This document shows, piece after piece, positions 31,830 through 39,665 of a stretch of DNA of 51,449 nt. The notes under the pieces were generated by a model. The model was given only the letters and a program-made list of their open reading frames with translations, searched no databases and was not told where the DNA came from. A program made the position numbers and the translations under genes. This stretch comes from Planococcus sp. ISL-109 (lineage in GTDB: Bacteria > Bacillota > Bacilli > Bacillales_A > Planococcaceae): NCBI RefSeq assembly GCF_018613655.1, contig NZ_JAGGPW010000022.1:1-51449 (forward strand). Reading direction: 5' to 3'. Position 1 is the stretch's first letter; each line of letters begins with the position of its first letter.

Positions 31830-31866
31830 AAAAAGAGCCTAGCCGGTTAACGGCTAGGCTCTTTTT
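31830..31866 (+). terminator. Terminator after rqcP
   Basis: A perfect 16-bp stem (AAAAAGAGCCTAGCCG with CGGCTAGGCTCTTTTT) around GTTAA. Confidence 0.95.
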
Positions 31867-31942
31867 GTGTTGTAGAGAAGTATGGGGATTTTACATTTTA
31901 TTGGGCTGCTCATTGAACATTTGGTGTGGAATAGTGATAAGT

Positions 31943-32025
31943 GGGGATTGCGCTGCAGGGGCACGGGGCGGGCGTCGAACCTTTGCGGCGAGCCGCAAAG
32001 GTTTCGCCAGTCCCGCGCGATCCCC
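31943..32025. repeat. GC-rich nested inverted repeat
   Basis: GGGGATTGCGC (31943-31953) pairs with GCGCGATCCCC (32015-32025) with one G-U, and CCTTTGCGGC (31980-31989) pairs perfectly with GCCGCAAAGG (31992-32001), extended by CGAA/TTCG. The arms enclose a G-rich/C-rich interior. Base composition is much richer in GC than the flanks and no coding frame is evident. It looks like a dispersed intergenic palindrome; other copies cannot be checked here. Confidence 0.7.
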
Positions 32026-32059
32026 TAGGCGCCGGCCCCTTCCGCTCCATCTCTAGGTT

Positions 32060-32416
32060 TAGAGGGGTAATTAATTGCGTCATCTTCTTAAATCAGCAAG
32101 TGAGAAAATAAAGTACACAGTTATTTGAAACGATCAGTTCGCTAAATTTGTTCAGCACTCGCAATACCAATTAAGCATCATACCCAAAAGCGGACGAACC
32201 ATACAGAACCGGAACCATCTCACTTACTCGCATCAACGAAATGTAAAAGCGGCCATGCGCATACGGGTGAGCCGATACAATGAGACAAGTGTTTTTCTTG
32301 GCTCATTGCGGGAGGACAACCCAAAGCGGGGCGGCGAGTACGAAAGTGATGAAAAAAACAAAGATTGCCACCGTGTTACACTAGAACTCCAACTATTATC
32401 TACACTTTCCAGCATC
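32060..32416. other. Gap without a recognisable gene between rqcP and argF
   Basis: About 360 bases between the GC-rich palindrome and the argF terminator. The only frames are a minus-strand reading of 60 codons (32233-32415) and a plus-strand reading over the same bases; neither has a proper RBS and neither encodes anything I recognise. It could be decayed sequence left after the loss of yabP/yabQ or the insertion of the arginine genes. Confidence 0.5.
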
Positions 32417-32417
32417 T

Positions 32418-32452
32418 AAAAGAGCCTGACCGGCAAGTGGTCAGGCTCTTTT
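32418..32452 (-). terminator. Terminator after argF
   Basis: A perfect 14-bp stem (AAAAGAGCCTGACC with GGTCAGGCTCTTTT) with a seven-base loop; on the minus strand it ends in four U. The symmetric arms also allow function on the plus strand. Confidence 0.85.
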
Positions 32453-32474
32453 TTCAGTATCTGTATCGATAAGT

Positions 32475-33425
32475 TCAATCTCCCATCAAAGTGACGAGCA
32501 CCGCTTTTTGGGCGTGCAGGCGGTTTTCCGCTTCTTGGAAAATGACCGAATGGGGCCCTTCCAAAATGTCGGTCGTCACTTCTTCTTCGCGATGGGCCGG
32601 CAAGCAGTGCATAAAGATGTAATCGGCTTTGGCATGCTTGACGAGTTCCGCATTCACCTGAAAGCCAGCGAAATCGTTGAGGCGCTGGACAGTTTCCGCT
32701 TCTTGGCCCATGCTCGCCCAGACGTCTGTGTAGATTGCATCGCTGCCTTTGACTGCAGCTTTCGGGTCATCGGTAACCGTAACGAGCGCGCCGGTCTCTT
32801 TCGCGATGGCTTGCGCGAGCTCGACCATTTCCGCGTTCGGTTCATAGCCTTTTGGCGCGGCGATAGTGATGTCGAGGCCGACTTTCGCGGCGCCGATCAT
32901 CAAGGAATTGGCCATATTGTTGCCGTCGCCGATATACGCCAGTTTGCGGCCTTTCAATTCCCCGAAATGTTCGATGAGCGTCATGAGATCAGCGAGCACT
33001 TGGCACGGGTGATAATCGTCGGTTAAGCCATTGATCACTGGGATCGAGCTGAATTGTGCCAGTTCTTCGACAGCGGATTGGTGGAAAGTGCGGATCATCA
33101 GTCCGTCCAGGTAGCCGGACAACACACGGGCGGTATCTGCGATCGATTCACCGCGGCCGAGTTGGGTATCTTGCGAACTTAAGAACATGGCGTTTCCGCC
33201 GAGCTGCAGCATGCCCGCTTCGAACGACACGCGTGTACGGGTCGAGGATTTCTCGAAAATCATGCCGAGTACTTTTCCTTTTAGGAGCGGCAAGTATTTG
33301 TTTTCAGGTTTTTTCAGTTCAATCGCCAAATCGAGCAGGTCAAGAATCTCCTCAGTGCTATAGTCTTTCAAAGATAGAAAATCCTCCTGGGCAACGGTCG
33401 GGGCAAGTGGCATTATCATGGTCAT
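32475..33425 (-). CDS. argF: Ornithine carbamoyltransferase
   Basis: Joins ornithine and carbamoyl phosphate to citrulline in arginine synthesis. The 316-residue protein has the carbamoyl-phosphate motif [10 protein letters not shown] at residues 60-69, HQSAVEELA, and the ornithine-loop motif HCLPAHR near the C terminus, which separates it from aspartate carbamoyltransferases. The ATG overlaps the carB stop (ATGA), so it is the last gene of carA-carB-argF. An internal Met at residue 4 is an alternative start. Its own terminator follows. Confidence 0.95.
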   Translation of the reverse strand: MTMIMPLAPTVAQEDFLSLKDYSTEEILDLLDLAIELKKPENKYLPLLKGKVLGMIFEKSSTRTRVSFEAGMLQLGGNAMFLSSQDTQLGRGESIADTARVLSGYLDGLMIRTFHQSAVEELAQFSSIPVINGLTDDYHPCQVLADLMTLIEHFGELKGRKLAYIGDGNNMANSLMIGAAKVGLDITIAAPKGYEPNAEMVELAQAIAKETGALVTVTDDPKAAVKGSDAIYTDVWASMGQEAETVQRLNDFAGFQVNAELVKHAKADYIFMHCLPAHREEEVTTDILEGPHSVIFQEAENRLHAQKAVLVTLMGD

Positions 33426-36400
33426 TGGGCAAGCACTCCTTTCAAGCGTTCAGATTGTATTTTTAGGCTTATGGCAAAAGCAGCGGCAGTCTCAGGGCGC
33501 GACCAAGCGTGGAGACGGTGAATCGCCGCTTGCGCCATACGTTTGGTGTCGGGTATTTCAGAAAAATCAAGGTAGGCGACGGCTGCTGTCGACAGCAGCC
33601 AATCGTCAAAAGAAACCTGGTCTTCCGTGACAACGGTGAACCCAAGTGCCTGCCAAGCAGCGAGTTCGCTGGAACCGGCACTTTCTGTGGCGGCGAAAAG
33701 CGTTGCGCCTTTTTTAAACTGGGCCAGTTGGACAGAAGAACCGATCAATGCTTTTTCGAGCGCTTCTTCAAACAGCGGTGACGTGCCGATGACTTCGCCT
33801 GTCGACATCATTTCCGGCGACAGGATTGGAGACAATCCCGGCAGTTTGATATGGGAGAATACCGGTGCTTTAACCGTGAAGTCGGGCTGTCCATTATACA
33901 TGTCTTCAATGCCGAGTTCTGCATACGGCACACCCAGCAATAAAGCGGTGGCGTGCTGAACGAGTGGGACATTCGTCACTTTCGAGCTGATCGGCGCAGT
34001 GCGTGATGCGCGCGGGTTGATTTCCATAACGTATAATTGCTCGTCTTCATAAACAAATTGGATATTGAAAAGGCCAGTGTAATCGAGTTGTCTCGCGATA
34101 TGTTTTGCAGTTTCCACCAGTTTTTGCTGCTGCATTTCCGTTAGCGTCACAGGTGGTGTGCTCGCGATGCTGTCTCCGGAATGGACGCCGGTGCCTTCGA
34201 TATGCTCGAAAATCGCTGATACCCACACATTTTCGCCATCGGTTAAAATATCGGCTTCTGCTTCTTTGCCGGTAACGAAATGGTCGACCAGGACGGGGAA
34301 CGCTTGTTCAGCGCTGCCAAGCCAAGCGGTTAGTTCGGCTTCGTCATGGAGCACAATCATGCCGCGTCCGCCGATGACATAAGATGGGCGCAATAACACC
34401 GGGAATCCGAGCGCCTCGGCTGCTGGCAGCACGTCTTCCGGCTTGTGGGCAGAAGTTCCAGGGATGGTGGGCAAGCCGATCGATTCGAGAAACGCATAAA
34501 AGCGGTCGCGGTCTTCCATTTGATCGAGTAAATCGACCGATGAACCGAGCACCGTGATGCCGGCTTCTTCCAATGCTTTCGCCATATTGAGTGAAGTCTG
34601 GCCGCCGAACTGCAAAATGACTTGGTTGATGCCTTCAAATTCCAATACGTTCAGCACGTCTTCTGCTGTGATGGGCTCGAAATAAAGCGCATCGGCCACT
34701 TCGTAATCAGTGCTGACGGTTTCGGGGTTGTTGTTGATCATGACGGCTTCATAGCCGAGCTTTTGGGCAGCCATGACGCTATGCACGCAGCAATAATCAA
34801 ATTCGATGCCTTGTCCGATGCGGATCGGGCCGGATCCGACGACCGCCACTTTTTTCGAGCCTGTTGTGCGATCGACGTCTGGTGCTGTGCCCCATGTCGA
34901 ATAGAAATAATTTGTGTGTGAACGGAACTCTGCAGCACATGTATCAATCATCCGATAAGAAGGGGTGATGTTGTAACTTCTGCGCTGTCCCCAAATTTCG
35001 GCGCATGGCACATTCCAAATATCGGCCAATTGCTGATCGCTGAAGCCGAGTTTTTTTGCCTGCAGCAAGCGATCCGGAGTGATATCGTTCCAGCTCATTT
35101 TGCCCAGGTCTTGCCATTCGGTCACGATATTTGATAAAGCATATAAGAAATAAGGTGTGATGCCGGTGATGGCATGCAGTTCATCGATGGTTTTCCCACG
35201 GATAAGCAACTCGAACAACACGAACAAACGGCGGTCGTCCGGGTTCATCGCCAGTTCCTGCAAATCGCTTGTCGACAGGGCGGCGACACTTGGAAGGCGG
35301 AAGCCGTTCGTCGGCAGTTCGAGTGAGCGGATCGCTTTTTGCATCGCGGCTTCCATGCGCCGCTCGATCGCCATTACTTCGCCGGTCGCTTTCATTTGCG
35401 TGCCGAGTGAGCGGTTCGCCCCTTGGAATTGATCGAACGGCCAACGCGGAATTTTCAAAGCGACATAATCGAGTGCCGGTTCAAAGCTGGCATAAGTTGT
35501 GCCGGTTACCGGGTTCTTCAATTCATCGAGCATATAGCCGATGGCAAGCTTGGCCGCGATTTTCGCGATCGGGTAGCCGGTCGCTTTCGAGGCGAGCGCT
35601 GATGAACGGCTGACACGAGGATTGACTTCAATCAGAAAATAGTCGGAGGTTTCCGGATGGAGAGCGAACTGCACGTTGCAGGCGCCGATGATGCCGAGCG
35701 CTTCGATGATGTTGATGCAAGAGGAGCGCAGCATGTGGAAATCCGGATCATTCAAAGTTTGGCTCGGAGCGACGACGATGGAATCGCCGGTATGGACGCC
35801 GACTGGATCCAAGTTCTCCATATTGCAGATGGTGATGCACGTGCCGTTTGCGTCGCGCATCACTTCGTATTCGATTTCCTTGTATCCTGCTATGCTCGTC
35901 TCGACGAGGCATTGCGAAATCGGGCTAGCAGATAAACCTTGTGTGACCAGTTTTGTATAAGTCGCTTCATCTGCTGCGATGCCGCCGCCGAAACCTCCGA
36001 GCGTATACGCGGGGCGGACGATGGCCGGGTAGCCGATCCGCTGTGCAAAAGCCAGCGCCCCGTCGATCGAATAGACGATGTCACTGTCCGGCACCGGTTC
36101 GCCGAGCTTGTTCATGAGCGAGCGGAACTGGTCGCGGTCTTCGGCTTTTTTGATTGCCGTCATATCAGTGCCGAGCAGCTGGACGCCGTATTGGTCCAGA
36201 ATGCCGGCGTCCGCGAGTGCCATCGCCAAGTTCAAGCCGGTCTGGCCGCCGACGGTCGCAAGCAGGCCGTCTGGGCGCTCTTTCTGGATGATTTTAGTAG
36301 CGGACTCGAGCGTCATCGGTTCGAAATACACTTTTTCTGAGACGCTTTCATCGGTCATGATCGTCGCTGGGTTGTTATTAATGAGCACCACTTCGATGCC

Positions 36401-36520
36401 TTCTTCTTTCAGTGCCAGGCACGCTTGTGTGCCGGAATAATCGAACTCGGCTGCCTGCCCGATGACGATGGCGCCGGAGCCGATAACGAGTACTTTTTCA
36501 ATAGAGTCTAATTTAGGCAT
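33422..36520 (-). CDS. carB: Carbamoyl-phosphate synthase large subunit, arginine-specific
   Basis: Makes carbamoyl phosphate from bicarbonate, two ATP and ammonia delivered by CarA. The 1032-residue protein has two homologous ATP-grasp halves (starting [21 protein letters not shown] and [20 protein letters not shown]) with an oligomerisation region between. The C-terminal allosteric domain is shortened and poorly conserved relative to pyrimidine-type enzymes of about 1070 residues. This length, the adjacent argF, and the ArgR-type boxes upstream of carA mark it as the arginine-specific enzyme. It overlaps carA by eight bases. Confidence 0.95.
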   Translation of the reverse strand: MPKLDSIEKVLVIGSGAIVIGQAAEFDYSGTQACLALKEEGIEVVLINNNPATIMTDESVSEKVYFEPMTLESATKIIQKERPDGLLATVGGQTGLNLAMALADAGILDQYGVQLLGTDMTAIKKAEDRDQFRSLMNKLGEPVPDSDIVYSIDGALAFAQRIGYPAIVRPAYTLGGFGGGIAADEATYTKLVTQGLSASPISQCLVETSIAGYKEIEYEVMRDANGTCITICNMENLDPVGVHTGDSIVVAPSQTLNDPDFHMLRSSCINIIEALGIIGACNVQFALHPETSDYFLIEVNPRVSRSSALASKATGYPIAKIAAKLAIGYMLDELKNPVTGTTYASFEPALDYVALKIPRWPFDQFQGANRSLGTQMKATGEVMAIERRMEAAMQKAIRSLELPTNGFRLPSVAALSTSDLQELAMNPDDRRLFVLFELLIRGKTIDELHAITGITPYFLYALSNIVTEWQDLGKMSWNDITPDRLLQAKKLGFSDQQLADIWNVPCAEIWGQRRSYNITPSYRMIDTCAAEFRSHTNYFYSTWGTAPDVDRTTGSKKVAVVGSGPIRIGQGIEFDYCCVHSVMAAQKLGYEAVMINNNPETVSTDYEVADALYFEPITAEDVLNVLEFEGINQVILQFGGQTSLNMAKALEEAGITVLGSSVDLLDQMEDRDRFYAFLESIGLPTIPGTSAHKPEDVLPAAEALGFPVLLRPSYVIGGRGMIVLHDEAELTAWLGSAEQAFPVLVDHFVTGKEAEADILTDGENVWVSAIFEHIEGTGVHSGDSIASTPPVTLTEMQQQKLVETAKHIARQLDYTGLFNIQFVYEDEQLYVMEINPRASRTAPISSKVTNVPLVQHATALLLGVPYAELGIEDMYNGQPDFTVKAPVFSHIKLPGLSPILSPEMMSTGEVIGTSPLFEEALEKALIGSSVQLAQFKKGATLFAATESAGSSELAAWQALGFTVVTEDQVSFDDWLLSTAAVAYLDFSEIPDTKRMAQAAIHRLHAWSRPETAAAFAISLKIQSERLKGVLAQ

Positions 36521-37580
36521 GCATTTTCACCTTCTTCATATCATTGGCGGTCTCTAAGAACTGGTGGAACAACGCGAGATGGTCCGCGGGTCCTGGGGCT
36601 GCTTCCGGATGGAATTGCACAGTCGTGATCGGCAAGTGCGGATGGATCAAGCCTTCGATGCTCCCGTCATTGACGTTTTCATACAGCACGTCGAACGGTG
36701 TTTCTTTTAAGCTGTCCGCTTCGACAACATAGCTATGATTTTGGGAGCTCATGCTGACACGTCCCGTCTTTTTATTTTTGACCGGATGATTGGCACCTCG
36801 GTGGCCGTAAGCAAGCTTGGTGGTATTCGCACCGAATGCGGCAGCGAGCACTTGATGACCGAGGCAAATACCGAACGACGGGTAGCGTTCCGCCCAAGCG
36901 CGGTAGACTGGCAGGCGGCTTGTCAATGCTTGTGGATCTCCTGGGCCGTTCGAGAACAGCAGTCCGTCGACGCCGAGAGACTCGGGAAGCTCGGCAGGTG
37001 CGTTGTAAGGAAGTATGCTGACCGTGCAACCAAGGGCAAGCAATTCTTTTAAAATGGAAGCTTTATAATGGAAGTCGACTAAGCCGATATGCAAATGGCC
37101 TTCACCGACCTGCTTTATATCCATATTTTCACCGGCTGGGAAAAAGTCGGCCGTCAGCAATTGCCACGGCTGTTCAGGCATTTCCTTATGGAGCAGCTGT
37201 GCGGGCATCGTTCCGGTTTCCCGTACGGTTTGGATAACTGAGCGCGTATCGATACCGCTGAGGACCGGCACACCTTGCGATTCGGCGAAGTGCGCTAAAG
37301 AACTTGCCCGTTTCGGCAGCGGCCCGTCGTACAGTTCAGCAACGATGATGCCGTTTACTTGGATTTTCTCGGATTGTGCATAAAGCGATTCGATGCCGTA
37401 CTGGCCGATCAATGGATAAGAAAAAACGATGACTTGTCCTTTATAAGAAGGATCGGTGATGACTTCCTCATAGCCGGTCATGCCGGTGAAAAAAACGACT
37501 TCGCCTTGCACCGAGGCTGGTGTGCCGTGCCAGTTTCCGTTAAATGCTTCGCCATTCGCCAAAATTAATTTACCTGTCAT
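36513..37580 (-). CDS. carA: Carbamoyl-phosphate synthase small subunit, arginine-specific
   Basis: The glutaminase subunit that releases ammonia from glutamine for CarB. The 355-residue protein has the N-terminal CPSase domain and a class I glutamine amidotransferase domain with the nucleophile in GICLGHQ (Cys239) and the His-Glu pair in FHPEA. The ATG lies eight bases downstream of AAAGGAG on the minus strand. It is the first gene of the operon and lies directly below an ArgR-type control region. Confidence 0.95.
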   Translation of the reverse strand: MTGKLILANGEAFNGNWHGTPASVQGEVVFFTGMTGYEEVITDPSYKGQVIVFSYPLIGQYGIESLYAQSEKIQVNGIIVAELYDGPLPKRASSLAHFAESQGVPVLSGIDTRSVIQTVRETGTMPAQLLHKEMPEQPWQLLTADFFPAGENMDIKQVGEGHLHIGLVDFHYKASILKELLALGCTVSILPYNAPAELPESLGVDGLLFSNGPGDPQALTSRLPVYRAWAERYPSFGICLGHQVLAAAFGANTTKLAYGHRGANHPVKNKKTGRVSMSSQNHSYVVEADSLKETPFDVLYENVNDGSIEGLIHPHLPITTVQFHPEAAPGPADHLALFHQFLETANDMKKVKMHA

Positions 37581-37597
37581 TCTCCCAACTCCTTTAA

Positions 37598-37611
37598 TGA
37601 ATATATATGCA
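37598..37611. promoter_or_regulatory. ARG box (ArgR/AhrC operator), downstream copy
   Basis: TGAATATATATGCA fits the ARG-box core TGNATWWWWATNCA at every position and is a near-palindrome. It lies between the carA promoter and RBS, in the leader. Confidence 0.75.
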
Positions 37612-37647
37612 TGATAAGTAATTTTTATAACAAACGATGTGTCCTGT

Positions 37648-37676
37648 ATTATAGTGTTGCATAAAAATTAAGTCAA
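37648..37676 (-). promoter_or_regulatory. carA promoter
   Basis: On the minus strand TTGACT-N17-TATAAT. A second ARG box fills most of the spacer, so repressor binding would exclude RNA polymerase. Confidence 0.85.
37658..37671. promoter_or_regulatory. ARG box (ArgR/AhrC operator) in the promoter spacer
   Basis: TGCATAAAAATTAA matches TGNATWWWWATNCA at 13 of 14 positions. It is centred about 60 bases from the downstream box, roughly six helical turns. Confidence 0.65.
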
Positions 37677-37761
37677 CAGTATTTTTATTAATTCCCGGGT
37701 AGTTTGGTTAAATTCCGGTAAAATGCAGGAAAAAAAGGAGAAAGGGCTTACAGAAAATCTT

Positions 37762-37789
37762 TTTATAGTGAATGTTTTTCATGTATAAT
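37762..37789 (+). promoter_or_regulatory. divIC promoter
   Basis: TTTATA-N16-TATAAT, about 35 bases before the divIC start. The -10 is perfect and the -35 matches at four positions. The carA and divIC promoters diverge within 86 bases. Confidence 0.55.
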
Positions 37790-37824
37790 AATGACAAAAT
37801 CAGTTGGAAAGGGGCGCGAACGGA

Positions 37825-38235
37825 ATGAAGAGAGAGAAAAAGTGGGAGCAGCAAGGGGTGACTCCACTCCAAAACGACTTTACACGTGCAGCAGAAATTG
37901 AAGGCGCGCGAAAAAAGGCGCATCACATCCGTCTTTACCGTCGGCTTACTGTATTTGGATTGATTATTCTGCTGACGAGCATCTGGCTCGGCTCCACCAT
38001 TTATGCGCAATCCCAAACCATTGCGGGAAAAGAGCAGCAGCACGAAGAAAAGCTGGTGCAGCTTGAGGTAGTGGAAAAGCAGCAAAATAAATTGGAAGAG
38101 CAGATTCGCCTGTTGAATGACGATGATTATTTATCGAAGCTAGCACGCAAAGATTACTTCCTGTCAGATGAAGGCGAGATCATTTTCACTATGCCGAATG
38201 ATGCCGGAAAATCTGCAGAAGATGGCAAGAAATAA
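37825..38235 (+). CDS. divIC: Cell division protein DivIC (FtsB-like)
   Basis: Septum protein that joins DivIB and FtsL and helps to activate septal peptidoglycan synthesis. The 136-residue bitopic protein has a basic cytoplasmic N terminus, one membrane segment at about residues 48-68, an extracytoplasmic coiled coil (about 70-105), and the conserved DDYLSKLARKDYFLSDEGEIIF. ATG 37825 is chosen; TTG 37804 lacks an RBS and adds seven residues. In B. subtilis yabP-yabQ lie before it; here the divergent arginine genes do. Confidence 0.92.
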   Translation: MKREKKWEQQGVTPLQNDFTRAAEIEGARKKAHHIRLYRRLTVFGLIILLTSIWLGSTIYAQSQTIAGKEQQHEEKLVQLEVVEKQQNKLEEQIRLLNDDDYLSKLARKDYFLSDEGEIIFTMPNDAGKSAEDGKK

Positions 38236-38245
38236 GAGTAGTCGG

Positions 38246-38273
38246 TTGACACTCTTTTTTTCATTGCTATAAT
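38246..38273 (+). promoter_or_regulatory. Consensus promoter for yabR
   Basis: TTGACA-N16-TATAAT, both hexamers perfect. It starts ten bases after the divIC stop. Confidence 0.88.
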
Positions 38274-38278
38274 TAAAG

Positions 38279-38294
38279 GTGGGAGTAGTCCCAC
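38279..38294 (+). promoter_or_regulatory. Hairpin at the 5' end of the yabR transcript
   Basis: GTGGGA and TCCCAC flank GTAG, at the predicted transcription start (about six bases after the -10). A 5'-terminal stem of this kind commonly protects firmicute mRNAs from 5'-end attack; that role is inferred. Confidence 0.55.
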
Positions 38295-38355
38295 AAACTG
38301 TCAATTTGGCCCGAACGTGGAGTCATCTTAAATTTTAAGGAGGAGCATTTTTTTT

Positions 38356-38775
38356 ATGTCGATTGAAGTAGGCAGCAAGTTAGAAGGAAAAGTCACGGGT
38401 ATTACAAACTTTGGAGCGTTCGTTCAGCTTCCAACCGGTGCAACAGGCCTCGTGCATATTAGTGAAGTCGCCGACAACTATGTGAAAGATATTAACGATC
38501 ACTTGAAAGTTGGCGAAATGGTAGAAGTGAAAGTAATGAATGTAGAAGCAGACGGGAAAATCGGTTTGTCGATCCGCAAAGCGAAGCCGCAGCCGGAAGG
38601 CGCTCCTAGCCGTCCTAGCCGTCCGCGTCCGAGCAATCGTTCTTTTGACCGCGCCCCTAAGGAAACCTTCGAAACGAAGATGGCAAAATTCCTGAAAGAT
38701 AGTGAGGATAACCTGTCAACGTTAAAACGAGCCACAGAATCTAAGCGTGGCGGTCGTGGTGCAAAAAGAGGCTAA
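38356..38775 (+). CDS. yabR: S1-domain RNA-binding protein YabR
   Basis: A 139-residue protein with one S1 domain at residues about 5-75 (KLEGKVTGITNFGAFVQLP, LVHISEVAD, GKIGLSIRKA) and a basic, Pro/Arg/Ser-rich disordered tail ending RGGRGAKRG. It belongs to the general stress protein 13/YabR group, which associates with ribosomes or RNA; its exact role is unknown. The tail contains a short SRPSRPRPS repeat. The strong promoter, 5' hairpin and AAGGAGGAG RBS predict high expression. Confidence 0.92.
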   Translation: MSIEVGSKLEGKVTGITNFGAFVQLPTGATGLVHISEVADNYVKDINDHLKVGEMVEVKVMNVEADGKIGLSIRKAKPQPEGAPSRPSRPRPSNRSFDRAPKETFETKMAKFLKDSEDNLSTLKRATESKRGGRGAKRG

Positions 38776-38836
38776 CTTGCTAGCTGTTTTAATAGCATAG
38801 AGAAATTGCTTCAACGTAGTTGAGAATTAAACATGG

Positions 38837-38869
38837 AACGCTTCTCCCTTTGGGGGAGGGCGTTTTTTT
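38837..38869 (+). terminator. Terminator after yabR
   Basis: AACGC and CTCCC on the left pair with GGGAG and GCGTT on the right (one T bulge, one G-U), followed by seven T. Confidence 0.85.
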
Positions 38870-38967
38870 ATCGACTGGAAAAGCCGCAGATGGTAGGGAA
38901 AAGCGATGCGTTTGTCTAAGTAATTACATATCAAGCCTGCAGTATGCAGCGGAAAGGTGTGAAAAGG

Positions 38968-39429
38968 ATGGAACAAAAGAAAATTCTCCAGGTATTCGAA
39001 GAGTACGAAGTTTATATGGAGTCGCTTCTCAAAACCTTGTCCGAATCAAGTGACGCGCATAAGCCGATTGCAGACGGCAAATGGTCGATTGCACAAATGG
39101 TTATGCATTTGGCGGAATGGGACCGGTTTATCCGCAGTGAGCGCTTGCCGCACATGAAGGCGGGTGCTCATCTCGATGCGTTGTCAGACGTCGATGCGTT
39201 CAACCGGCAAGCGATCGACAAAGCAAATACGCTCGGATTTCCGGAAATTGTCGGCCAGGCCATCCAGGAGCGCCGTGCTTTAAAGCAACAGCTCTCGGCG
39301 GTGGCGCCGGAACAATGGAGTGCAGTGTTTTACGTCGGCCAAAAAGAAATGACGATGGGCCAGTATTTCGCCGGAATCACTCAGCACGATGCGCATCATT
39401 TCAAACAGATCGATGCTTTTTTAACATAA
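38968..39429 (+). CDS. DinB/YfiT-like four-helix metalloprotein
   Basis: A 153-residue DinB-superfamily protein. The likely metal ligands are the His in MVMHLAEWD (about residue 46) and the HDAHHFKQ cluster near the C terminus; GKWSIAQMVMHL is the family signature. Relatives include thiol-dependent transferases (bacillithiol or mycothiol S-transferases) and proteins without known activity, so the substrate cannot be stated. ATG 38968 lies eight bases after AAAGGTG. In spore formers spoIIE and neighbouring genes lie here. This gene is an accessory insertion relative to B. subtilis. Confidence 0.82.
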   Translation: MEQKKILQVFEEYEVYMESLLKTLSESSDAHKPIADGKWSIAQMVMHLAEWDRFIRSERLPHMKAGAHLDALSDVDAFNRQAIDKANTLGFPEIVGQAIQERRALKQQLSAVAPEQWSAVFYVGQKEMTMGQYFAGITQHDAHHFKQIDAFLT

Positions 39430-39462
39430 AAAAACAGCGCCCTCCATTTTGGAGGGCGCTGT
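39427..39462 (-). terminator. Terminator of the tRNA-Met gene
   Basis: A perfect 12-bp stem (ACAGCGCCCTCC with GGAGGGCGCTGT). On the minus strand it ends in seven U, so it serves the tRNA; on the plus strand it lacks a U run and would at most protect the 3' end of the DinB-like mRNA. Confidence 0.88.
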
Positions 39463-39470
39463 AAATAAGA

Positions 39471-39544
39471 TGGCGGCAGAGGGGATCGAACCCCCGACCT
39501 TACGGGTATGAACCGTACGCTCTAGCCAGCTGAGCTACGCCGCC
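39471..39544 (-). tRNA. tRNA-Met (CAU), elongator type
   Basis: A 74-base cloverleaf on the minus strand. The acceptor stem is GGCGGCG with TGCCGCC (last pair G-U), discriminator A. The D arm contains AGCTCAGCTGGCTAGAGC, the anticodon stem TACGG/CCGTA carries loop TTCATAC, and the T arm is GGGGG-TTCGATC-CCCC-like. The first pair is G-C and the anticodon stem lacks the three G-C pairs of initiators, so it is not initiator tRNA. It differs strongly from tRNA-Ile(CAU), the TilS substrate. CCA is not encoded. B. subtilis has a tRNA-Met in the same interval. Confidence 0.95.
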
Positions 39545-39565
39545 TTGTTCAAGCGAACAGTTAAC

Positions 39566-39594
39566 AGCATACTATCCCGCCGCACGCGTGTCAA
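39566..39594 (-). promoter_or_regulatory. tRNA-Met promoter
   Basis: On the minus strand TTGACA-N17-TATGCT, 22 bases before the mature tRNA 5' end. The spacer is very GC-rich, including the -10-proximal discriminator-type region. Confidence 0.85.
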
Positions 39595-39665
39595 TTGGCT
39601 TTTGGTGTTTTTTGTTAATTTATTTTATTCGGACTGGCAAGCCGGCAGAACAGGAGGGACGAGCC

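Noticed and set aside
32233..32415. 60-codon minus-strand frame in the rqcP-argF gap
   Set aside because: No RBS and no recognisable domain; its end also abuts the argF terminator.
39471..39544. Reading the CAU tRNA as tRNA-Ile(CAU), the TilS substrate
   Set aside because: Acceptor and anticodon stems match elongator tRNA-Met, not the known tRNA-Ile(CAU) pattern; neighbourhood with tilS is not evidence of identity.
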